Below the pieces are notes generated by a model that saw only the letters and a program-made list of their open reading frames with translations, was not told where the DNA came from and searched no databases. The position numbers and the translations under genes were made by a program. 64,000 nt of DNA from Steromphala cineraria (taxonomy: Eukaryota > Mollusca > Gastropoda > Trochida > Trochidae): assembly GCA_916613615.1 (NCBI GenBank), contig OU744724.1, forward strand, positions 19,330,171-19,394,170, in the 5' to 3' direction. This document shows positions 12,201-24,200 of the stretch, one piece after another (the first letter of the stretch is position 1; each line of letters begins with the position of its first letter).

Positions 12201-15200
12201 ACACTCTTGAAGAACAGTGGCAGATTCTAACTTTCAAAGTTTCAAAGGGGGTAGGGTAGGAAAAAGTCAGGGGTGAGATGAGGGTGTATAAAGTTTGTCA
12301 CAATACTATTATGATCTCAACTCCCTGGGAAGACTACAACACACATTGTCATACATTATAGTGAAGGTAGTAATTTGTTGTGTCACAGTTTGTGTGGTGA
12401 CTGTTAATTGATTTTATGAGAGTTAGAGAGGTGACAATTGTATTGTTAAAGGCACCACTTGATCGCATTTTGTCCGTCATTTTAAAACATTTGCATTGCA
12501 AGAAACCAAATGTGCTGTATTATGCTAATGCATTAACAAAATAAATAAAGAAATACTTGATTGATAGAAGAGGATCATATTTAGAAATAATTGATAATAA
12601 AAGTTATTACCTAGTTACGACAGCATTTTGTCGTAGTAATGCACTCCACGATCATAGCTTCGATGATTGACTTCAATTCACAACAATTTTATTCTTAAGC
12701 GATATACTTTATTCTTTGGCAAATTGTTTAACCTTGAACAACTAAATTGCTAACCTCACAAACATATTTGAAATTTAAGTGTGAAATTATCATGTAAAAA
12801 TCATATATAATTGTAAACAGGAAAGTCATCCTGAATTTCGTTTCCACAAAAAATACCCCGCTCGAATGGTCCCTTTAAGTATCAGTTTGTATAGTGACAG
12901 TTTGTGTAATCCAGGGTGTTGTGTGGTGATTGTTGTAGTCGTGAAAGTAAATGTGGCAATTTGTATCATTAGAGTCATAAGAGGGCAGTCTGTAAAGTAT
13001 CAGTTTATGTATAGTGACAGTGTTTGAAGTCCAGGGTGTTTGTATCATTAAAGGAAAGTCTGTTTAGTATCAGCATGTACATTGACAGTGTGTGAAGTCC
13101 AGGGTGTTTGTATCATTAGAGGGCAGTCTGTAAAGTATCATTATATATAGTGACAGTGTGTGAAGTCCAGAGTGTTTGTATAATTAAAGTCTTTAGAGGG
13201 CAGTGTAAAGTATCATTATATATAGTGACAGTGTGTGAAGTCCAGAGTGTTTGTATAATTAAAGTCTTTAGAGGGCAGTGTAAAGTATCATTATATATAG
13301 TGACAGTGTGTGAAGTCCAGGGTGTTGTATTGGCAGTTTGGGTAGCTGGGGTTATGTTATGAGTCACTACTAGTGAAGCTAGGTGGCAGCATGCCAGTGA
13401 CCATTGCTAGCTTATCTAGATCCAGCTCTATTTCATGTCCACTTCTCTTTATTCTTTCACTCAAGAATTTGTAAAGCGGTTGTATATTTGACTTTGTGAT
13501 AAGTTTGAGTTCACAGGCTTGATTAAAGATAGGCAGGTTTGTGTACACAAGCTCTGTGTACAGTGTTTATGTGAACGGATAAAAACAAATCATTTTAATT
13601 TTATGCCTTATCTTAAGTTATTTTTATTCATATCCAACAAGAAGTTATATTGATATAAAAATATGCAATAAAACATAACTGTTTTATTAGTAAATGTTAG
13701 TGGTGCAATATGCATGAATTGAGGCAAGAAATATTGAGGGAATTTGATATGTTAGATAAGCAGGTATCAGATGTGTTAAGAAGTTGTGAAAGTATCCAAT
13801 GATACTAAATGTAAATCTAGATCTCGGTATTGTGGTTATAAGGGTTGATCATATGAAACAATAGAGAATATCTGGTGTGTATATTATCTTTCATGTAACA
13901 TTAGAGAATACTGAACGACATCCCGTTAAAACATTTTTATGAAACAAGCGATTGGTATGGTATTTAATGAGCGAATGCATGTAAAATTTTGATACCATTC
14001 ACAAGTTTCATAAATATTTTATTGAACAGAACTGAGTTTAGTATTAAATTTATTACTTGCAGAAATACAGCGTCAAGCATTTTAATAAATTTGACGACAT
14101 GACCATCGTGACAGCCACACTAACTCTGTTATGTCATGCTTAATAAATATGATGTCACTATGACATCACATCATTTGGTCATATCTGATTAGATTTATTA
14201 AACAGCGATATATTCAGTGGGAGATTAATGAATGAAGGTGTTTTATAGTTAAGATAATGAATATAGCTTTAATTAAGAAATAGAGTTGCCCTAACCATCA
14301 TGTTTTTTGCAATGAATTTAAGTTTTGCCCTGAATAAGTATAGTTTAAGCACAAAGCGAAATGCTGAATGGTTGGACTTCATCATCATGAGATGATTAGT
14401 GAGCATCGTTACATATCAGTGGAATATTAAAAATGATTTTTTTTTTGTGTAAGACATGTAGTATCTGATGTCTAAGTTGTTAGGGAATCTGATGTTTTAC
14501 ATTGTGTAAGATATATAGTTATCTAATGTGTAGGTAAAAGGTTTTGTTTTGTAAGGAATCAGGGTAAATGATAAGCAAAGTACAATGGTGTCTGATGTGT
14601 GAGATAAAAAGGTATCTGGTGTTTAAAGTAGGAGGGTATATGATGATTATCATATAGTAGGATATCTGATCATTCTGTTTATGATATGAGTATATCTAAT
14701 TTGATATTTTGAGTGTAAGAAATTTCGGTTAAAGATATGGAGATTGGATTTCACTATGAAAGTAACATTCCAATTATTGACAATATTTTTTGATCAACAA
14801 AACCTAGGATAAAATGAGTCATTGTTTTTGTTGTTTTTAGTTGAAAAGTACCGATTTTCTGCAACTTCGTGTTATTGATATCACCCTATGTGTCTACCAT
14901 CTCAATGATTTTACGTTGGTGTATTACAACCTCCTGTGAGATTTTTCCAGATAGGGAGGATGACAAAATGTTACCTGTGTCAGCAAGTTATTTAGATAAA
15001 ATATTTCCTAATAATAAACGAGGTATCCACTGCAGGTTTACCAGGACCTGGGGACGGAGGTGGTTCATGCGGCAGTGGATGGATACAATGCCTGCCTCTT
15101 TGCGTATGGACAGACCAGCACTGGGAAGACCTACACCATGATGGGCTACAATGCCGATAGTCCTGTAGGTCACGCCACAGATTTCTTGCATGTGAAACTT

Positions 15201-18200
15201 TATTTTCTTGTTGTTTTTTTCTTTCTTGTCTTGTTGATAAAAATTCACAAATAGGCTTATTGCAAGCGTTTAGGGGCAAGATCCTTCAAAAGTCATTAAA
15301 CAAACATTACTTATTGCAGTGTTGTTCCTAGGTGGCCAGGTAAGGGAGTAATTTTTGCCTTTTCTGAGCAGATTGGGCCCTTTGCAATGGTAAAATTATC
15401 CTACTTATCAAAAAGGTTGGGCAAATTTCCCAAGGACACCCCCCCCCCCCCCTCTAGGAACAACACTGTAATTGTAGTGCCTTTTTAGTATTATTAGACA
15501 AAATATTAATATTGGATGATTTTTCAGATAAAAAATCAACTGTCTTTGATTTAAGGCAACCAAACTATGAAAGCCAGTTTTAGCAGTATTTGACTTAAAT
15601 CTTGTATCCATAAAATGAATGTATATGCACGACTGTCTCTACAAATTTGTTTCCATGAGAATATCAAGATAAAGCTGTCCCTTAGAAAGCACCTGTTCTA
15701 TGTTACAGAGGGAGGTTGGAGTCATACCAAGGATAGGAGAGGTAGGTGTTACACTGCATCTTGTAAGATTCAAAGACTCAACACCAATATTACAATTTTA
15801 CATGAAAAAGGTTAATTTAAACAAAAATAATTTGTTACGAGTGTGAAATATGTGTTTGGCTGCATTGATATGTTGTATCTGCTTGGCTATTTCAATAAGT
15901 TGTAATGTGTGTTTGTGCAGGGGTTGTTCCAGATTGTGGATAGTGAGACAGATGAAGGGAAGACCATGAGGGTGGACATCAGGTGAGATTGTCAAGTTTC
16001 AGGTCTTCTCTCACATACAACATATTCCAAGTTTTGCTTTAACATTATTCTTTTACATTTTCCTAACTTCCTTTACGTTTGTGACTCTTAGCCTTGGTGC
16101 CTAGTTCTCTGAAAATGCCTGTTGTTTGTGAGAAAATGTTACTCAATCATCACATGGATTCTCACAGTTGTAATCCAGGTGAAGAAAGAGTAGTACTTTA
16201 AAATGTATGTTCTTAGTTATAAAGTTATTACTTTGATATAAGTTTGAAGCATTGAGCTTAGATATTCTCATCTCATCTTTTACCCATTGTCACTTGACTG
16301 TGTTCCAGTTACCTAGAGATTTACAACGAGCGTGTGAGAGACCTGCTGCATGTGCCCCTCCAAGGCTCCGGGGATCGCTACACTCTCAAGGTGCGGGAAC
16401 ATCCCAAGGAGGGACCCTACGTGCAAGGTACTGGAAGCACAGGATTTGTCATTGTTACTTATCCTTTTTGCACTACAAGCTTTTTAGCATCCCCATCCAA
16501 CTTCAAAGCAGTGATGTGTATCAATCATGCAGATATTGCCTTATTTTGTTATTGGCCCTTAGGCCCTTTTCGGCTTTTCAGTCAAAGAACTCTTCTTTCC
16601 TGAAATGTAATCAACACCATGCTTTTTTCAGATCTATCAAAACACTGTGCAAAGGACTGCATGACATTTCAAGCTCTGCTGGACCGAGGAACCGAGAACA
16701 GGACGACGGCCGCCACCCACATGCATGACCACAGCAGCCGCAGCCACGCCATCTTCACCATAACCTTTACTCAGGTAGGGAAAGGGGGAACATCAAAGAC
16801 AATCTTAACTTATGCATTTAATTTATTTTTTTTGAACCAATGTGTGATTAAGCAGGGTAAGAAGTTAGCACTAGTCGTGTAGCCCATGGCTAGTAAAAAG
16901 GCAATGACTGGTAGTCCGACGGAAGAGTTGTATTTTAAGATAATATGATCATGTATTTGGCTAGTCCGAAAGTGTCTGGGCTAGTACTCTCAGATATGCA
17001 CTAGTCCAAAAGGCTGGTTCTTCAATACGACTAATTTTGACCTCTGTTAAGAATCTTATAAACTTAACAATTTTGATAGTGATACCATTCACTCAATAAA
17101 GGCAAGTTGGTAGTCAGCTTTTATTGTCATTGATAAATTGTTTCTTGATTCTGAAGGTGTTGCTTGAAACCCGCAAGGGACTGCAATTGCACTTGTGCAG
17201 AAAGGTTGCCTGGTAACTGAACACTAAACATTTTTAACCATCACATGTTTATCTTTCTGACCGTGAATCTTCTATTGCAGGCGATGCTTGAGGAGGGAAT
17301 CCCACATGAGATCATCAGCAAGATCCACCTTGTTGACCTGGCAGGAAGGTACTTGAGTTTGTTTCTTGTGCTGTAGAAACAGTGGAAAGGCTTCATGAAT
17401 TTGATACTATGAAATAAGTATAATATTAGAACTATCAGTAAAAGATTACTAAAGATGAATATGTTTATCATTTCATTTTACAGTGCACACCCTTTAGCTT
17501 ATTGTAAAGTGAAAAAATCAGTTTGTTTATTGCTTATGTTCAATTTGTTTCACTATACATGTATTTATTGGTAACTGACAGTTTACCTTCGCCCTGAATG
17601 TTCATTACCCTGTATGCAGAGAGAACAGACATGCTTAGATATAATGTGACGTTTCCCCCTTCCAAATTTTGTCACAAGGTTTACAATTTTAATATTCCTT
17701 AGGTCCCTTTCTGTTGCTTTCAGAATATGCTTTTTAAGACTGTATATAGCGTGACTTTATTGGTATAACTTATATTTAAGCAATATTTTCATTTAGCCTT
17801 ACAAGTACCAACAACTTTGTGTTACAGTGAGAGAGCGGACCCGTCGTACTCTGCAGACTACCGAGGGAGACTGAAAGAAGGAGCAAATATCAACAAGTCC
17901 CTTGTAACCCTCGGCAATGTCATCAAGTCATTAGGTACAGTATCAGCTTGGGTACAGCTTTCTTCTAGTACATTAATGATGTATGAAACAGTTGACACTC
18001 TCATGTCCAAAGCCATATTTATGGAATGGAATGATGAGAAAGATAACACAGAATTGAGCTACTTCAAGGCCGGCTCACATATTTTACAGCTACTTCACAT
18101 TTATACTTCCTTTGTGCAAAAACAAACATTTCCTTCTTAACTGATCTTTTGATATCAGAATAAATGTCCCATTCAAATTTATAAAAATAGGTAACAGAAA

Positions 18201-21200
18201 ACTCCAAAGGAAGTGCAGGAGCAAGAAATTTACAATCTTTTTGTCCTTTCCCCAGCTGAGAAGTCCCTGTTATCCTGGAGCACTGATAACTTCGGCTCCA
18301 CCCAGAGCTTCCACAGTTCCATGGGCGGGGAGGCAGGGATAGGGGCGTCTCAACGTCGGCCTCGCTCGCTCTACATCCCCTACCGTGACTCCATCCTCAC
18401 CTGGCTTCTCCGGGACAGCATCGGCGGCAACTCCAAGACAATCATGATTGCAAGTGAGTGTTTCATGCAATTCCTGTCCGTGGCCATAATTTTCTTGCAA
18501 AAAAACTAATTTTATAGCATAGTCACTTGTATCTTTGCTCATCTCTCCTCAAGTATCAATATCCTGTGTACCCACTGAATCCACTCTTGCTGTAAAACCT
18601 ATACCCAACTATTTCCTCAGAAGCAATAAGAAGTTGAAATCAATAAAATTGTCTCTCTTGATCCAAATCAAGATATGTTAAAATAAAACTACAATGCTTT
18701 TTAATTTTCATAACATCACTGCTGACTCTAGAAATACAAATATATGGATTTACAACTCCTTTATTGCAAACAGGTGCAACGTTTTGGTGTAGATACTAAC
18801 ACCGTTTTCAAGCAAAGCCACTGAAAGAAGGAACTCTAATGTTGTTAGACAATTGTTTTTTTCACAATGGTTATACTTTAGCATTTTTGAGACAATTCCC
18901 TACTAAAGGAAATACAATATTTTGATTTAAATGATGCATTTTGGTTGTCCCCCAGCAATCACTCCAGCCAGCATCTACTACAACGAGAGCATCAGCACAC
19001 TCAGGTATGCACAGAGGGCCAAGTGCATCATCAACAAGCCAAAAATAAATGAGGTGAGAATCTTCACACAATTATAATAATAGGACATTTTTAAGTGCAT
19101 ATATCCATGCTGAAGTATGTTCAAGCACTATATAGCATAGGTCACAGTTGTCAAGACATCTGGAAGAGACGAGTTTTCAATTGTGATCTAAAGATAGGAA
19201 AGTCATTACAGTCATGAAGAGATTGAGGAAGATCATTCCAGTTTTATTATAAATGATTATAAAGAATTTCATTATGTTTCATTACTGTTAAATCAAGGTA
19301 GGAATCATAACAAAGGTATCTTTTTATTTTACATATCTGAAAATGTTAGAATTGAATTTTAGCTCATAATGCCACATTTTATGACCCTTTTGACCCCTTT
19401 TATGATAAAGTTGTAGTACTGATTAGCCACAAAGCCAATGGTTCTATTTCAATATCTCAATTAATTTCTGATGCAATTGTTGCAGGATCCGAATGTGGTC
19501 CTCATTCGTGAACTACGCAAGGAGATTGCAACACTCAGGGAACTAGTGAAGACAGCTCATGGGGTATGTATAGATCATCTCACTAGTCTTCTTGCTAGCT
19601 TGCTTTCTCTGCTTTAAACATAGATTGCCTTGCAAATCTAGGACTCATTTGACTGTGCACTATTAAGGTTTACTTTTGTGTTGTTACAAGTTGGTCTAAA
19701 TTGTTTTTATCTACTGTATGTTTCTCACCCTTGGCTGATTTGACTGAATGTATATTTTACTGTGATGACAGCATTTGCAAACATGTAATATTCCTTTTAA
19801 AAGACTGTAATTGTTTTCAAATACAACCATACAATATTAATATTATCCAGATTGATTGCCCAAACCAGGTGCCATCAAGCATAAATTTCATAAATGCTGC
19901 TCTTCTATTCTTTCATTCAAGTTATAGGGAATTATTGAGGAACAATGACTTTAATATCAAATACTGGATAAAGATTGTGAAATGTTGTGTCAACTCTGAG
20001 TTGCTTGCTTGCATTTGTGTGTGTACCAACCAGCCTTTAGAACTTCTTTGATGGGCTTTCAAAGAGTTGATAGAATGAAGTTTGCCCATATTTAGCTATG
20101 AAGCATAGAGTTAGTAGCGCAAGCATGTGCCATGTGTTTCAGATCGGCTTCTGTGTGCCTGGTATAGATATTGCACATCCTGCTTCTGACAGCCAGGTAG
20201 TCATGCAGTTTCCTGCCCCGTGCTAGTGTTGTGGCATCTTCTCAAGCAAAGCCTAAAATGCCAGTTTCTGAACTGTCAGTTTTATGCCTTGCTGCTGTTC
20301 CTTGAGTTTTCTGTGCCTGCTCACTCGCCTGTAGGGGCGCTATAGCAGCACAGAAAAGTAAAGGGTCAGCAGCAAGGCATAAAACTGACAGTTTGGAAAC
20401 TGGAGTTTGAGGCTTTGTGCAGGAAGATGGTGTTGTGGTGGTGGTGGGGGTTTCTTCTGTTTAGGGCTTCCACGGGTTCTTCAATACTCGAACACGAGTC
20501 GAGTTCAGCTGGACTCGAGGCCATTTTATTTTATTCAAAGACTCAAAAAGGGGACGTCAGTTTTACTTATCCTTGACTGTGTATGATGTGTGAAGTTCAA
20601 TCTACATGGCCATTTTCAACAATAATGTCAAAATATACTGCATATGACCATATATTCATAACATCTAAACTGACCAACAATATCACATGGTATCTTGGAA
20701 AAAGATAAGAATTTGAGTACTCGGGTCCGAGTCAAGTCTGAACCCTTGAGTACTTGATTATAATTATTTGACCCGTGGGAGCCCTACTTCTGTACATTAA
20801 TTACATGTATACTAAAATTATTCTTTTAATGCATCACAGCAGGTTGTATTACAAAAGATTTAACAAGGTTTTTTTTGTTGAAAATACATGATGTTTTAGA
20901 GTATACACTTACGGCAAAAGAAACGATTATAAAAAACATAATACTGTTATCAGAGAGCGCTACGAGGGTGAAAAGCCTTTCTAGAGAATAACAGGACATA
21001 CCGGTAGTCAAGTTTTATCTTAATGATTTGTAAATGTGTGCATATTCTAGAAATACAAATAGTTTATTTCAAATAAAAAGTAAAATTGATCAATGCACAC
21101 TGTTTCCCAGGTAACCTCGATGGAGGACCAGAATTTGATAGGACAGGATTTTTAAGGAGATTTCAAAACAATATTTTCTTAAAGCTAGTTAAGTGTATGT

Positions 21201-24200
21201 ATTTCAGAAACGCTAACAGTTGTTGTATTAAGATTTAAAACTTAGGTTTGGTGGTTTATAAAGATATGAAATAACCTTGTTTCAATCATAATTATTGTTC
21301 ATTTTAGATTATATCGTTTCTTTTGCCCCTGGTAGTATATTTCTTCATCTGAAATGTTTATCACAATTTGGTTTTTGTCCAGAAAAATCACACTCTTTTT
21401 AGTTTTCACACCTTATCATTTCTTGAAGGTGGCCATATTTAGAGATCTTGACTGTCTCTTTAATATTTCTCTGAAATAACTTTTAGAACCTAAACATGAC
21501 ATCAGTATCAGTATAACCAAATCATACAAATCTATTCTCCTGTTTATGACATTATTCAATAGTTTTAATTTTTTCACTAAACTTTGAATAATCTATTTAC
21601 ATTGTTTAAAATAGAAGACAGATTATATATATGACATATCTGTCACACAAATTACAAATATACATTGTTTTCCTTGTAAACAAATTTGAAATGAAATTTT
21701 GATACAATATTGAGGAGATTTTTTGTGAAATCACAATTTTTAAAGAGCATGTAGTTTATTTTCATAAGAAAATTGTGAACCAGCCAATGATAGAAGAATA
21801 AAGTTGACATATTTTATGTCATGACAGCTTGATAATAAAATTATTGAAACATCTTTTAAAATATATATGATAAAGGTTGTTGTTTATCCTCATTTTATTG
21901 CTGGTCGCTGACCTCTCAGAGAGTCACCAAAGCTCAGTGCTAGTTCAAAGTGTTTAAGTGCTGAGTTTAATGCTTGAATTCAGCTACTCCAATCTTGTCA
22001 TTTGGGATGATACATCCAGCATTTGAACCCCTAGTCGGGTGGCTCTGTACAGTAATGCATTGTTATTGATTTTTTCAAGGGTTCTTTTTAATATATTTAT
22101 AATCTTCCTGTGCATTAAATAGTTTGTTATGCTGTACCTTGTGTATTCATTCTATTAACACACATTCTAGTATTGTTTCCTTAAAGATTAATGGCGCCCC
22201 CACTCTTTATTCCGCAAATAAGCATAATTTTTGAGTGACCTCATGAAACAATGGCCTATGATGTTAATAACAAACGGCTATGACGTCACTATCCATGTCC
22301 CTGATCGAGGACTTTCATTTTGCAGCCGGATGTGATTTACAAAATATATGTTTATTTTCAAATAGAAAAAAATTAAAAGAGTTAAAATTGACATATTAGG
22401 AAAGTACTAGAGTAGCCCTAACCATCATGTGTTGCATTAGGGTAGAGTTTTACTCCGAACTATAATAACGTCACACTCAGCCTTCATTCTTGTGCTTTAG
22501 CTACATAATAATAAACATAAACACATGATGGCTAGGGCTATCTCTAAATTGAACACAGTATGTACACTTTGATAATGTTCAGTGATATGTGAATGGTTTC
22601 AGGTTGGTGTCACGTCCACAATATCCAAGATACTGGAGAAAGAACAGAACAAGGTAATTTGGTCAATCTGATGAAACCCTAAATAAATCAAGTCCAGTTT
22701 GCTTTGTACCACTCTGATTTGCCAATGTTATCCCAATGTTACTTAAATGCATCTCCCCCCCCCCCCCCCCCCCCAAAAAAAAGAAAAATAATAAAATAAC
22801 CAAAATATTAATACATTCAATAGATTACATCTTGACAATTTATAAGTATAGATATGTAGCCAGATTAGATGTAATAGGTATTTCCCTAGTCTGTTTTCCG
22901 GACCCTAAAGCAAAAAAAAATAGAGAAGCCTTTTTAAGTCTAGAAATGGTTAATTGGCAAGTCTAGATGTCTCAGCTTAAGGAAATTAAGTTTAGTTCAA
23001 GGCTCCTTTTATTTTATTTAATATCAAAAATTAAAATGATAAAATAAATCATGAAATCTTTTTATTCAGGGACTATATGTTAGTCTAGTCTTTCCCTTAA
23101 CTTTAAGCAACCTGAATAGTCTTTATTTCAATCATAGTCAACTATATTGACTGATCCTGAATACTTGAATTATTCAGGTAGATGAGTTGACTGAACTATG
23201 GAGCAACAAGTGGCATATGATGGACACACAAATGGAGGTGAGAATATTCCATCTCTTTTTGTGTTCTTGTTTGAGTCTAAATATATTTTTTTTATTGTGC
23301 TCTTGAAAAGGAATGTTTGAAAAAGATGTCCAACAGCAATCTATATTTTCCGTTTGATTATCAGGCTGCAAACAAAAGGTCTCACATTTTATGAAACCAA
23401 ACTAATAATATTTTAATATTTAAAAATTTACACAAATTAATGTAGTTATGATCATCAATACCTAAATTAACATTTTGAGTTCTGAATTGTTGCTGATTTC
23501 TCTTTCACTTCTAAAAACTGATAATATTTAAATAATTCCTCAGGAATCTGATATAATGATCCAAGGGCTTGGTCGTCGATCAAGTTCATACGGAATTCTG
23601 ATAGATCCTCGTCTCCCACACTTGATAGCCATGGATAAGGATGGCTTCAGCACTGGCATTCATCTCTTCAGTCTCAAGGTAATGATTATTTTCTGATGTG
23701 AATTTCCAACAACATTAACACACAAGAATATAGCTCAATACGTCGAGTGTTTGCATTGTTTCATTTCATTTTCCTTTCACTAAGTATCACTTGAAAACAT
23801 TTTCAGTGCCCAAGTCACATTGATCTGAAAATCTGTAAATATTCCAACATGTATAGGCAATGGACCGTTAGGTATACCAAGAATATTTGCATGTTATTTT
23901 TTAAAAATGAATTTTTTTCTGGACACAAGTTAACTATTTTTAACATATTGTCAATTTTAGAGAATAATGTATTCTCTCATCGAGTGATTCACCTTACGAA
24001 GTAAGCATAAACACATAAAGTCTTCACAGATTAACTTCAATCTGAAACTTGGTTTCAGGAGGGTGAAACAATCATTGGAAGCGAGACAAGCCGTCCTCAT
24101 GATATAAGTAAGTAGGATACAAATTAATATACAGTTGAACACGGATATAGCGAACAATCGAATACAGTGAAAAATAATTTAAAGTCCCGTCCCTATATAA

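Larger units (their letters stand above)
10739..15035. other. Intron 3 (4.3 kb)
   Basis: AT-rich intron before the P-loop exon. Contains a two-copy 50-bp repeat (11907-12010), a 75-bp minisatellite (12885-13340) and, at about 14282, a piece (GCCCTAACCATCATG) shared with the TIR element at 22409. No coding exon seen. Confidence 0.8.
15983..19485. other. Introns 6 to 12 (motor-domain introns)
   Basis: Seven introns of 204-506 bases between exons 6 and 13. Intron 8 contains a degenerate CTAGTCCGA-type repeat (about 16885-17010). Intron 12 (19054-19485) ends with a fragment resembling the right arm of the 145-bp-core element (AGCCACAAAGCCAATGG near 19430). Nothing else of note. Confidence 0.7.
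19564..22602. other. Intron 13 (3.0 kb)
   Basis: Carries a foldback (20248-20420), a hAT-like element (20462-20786), a TIR element (20902-21340), a diverged GGCGCC/TGACGTCA-containing piece (about 22190-22310, related to about 6500-6610) and a further TIR element (22409-22545). No exon candidate. Confidence 0.8.

Noticed and set aside
13116..13367. Repetitive frames on both strands over the 75-bp minisatellite
   Set aside because: Product of a unit length divisible by three, not of coding selection.
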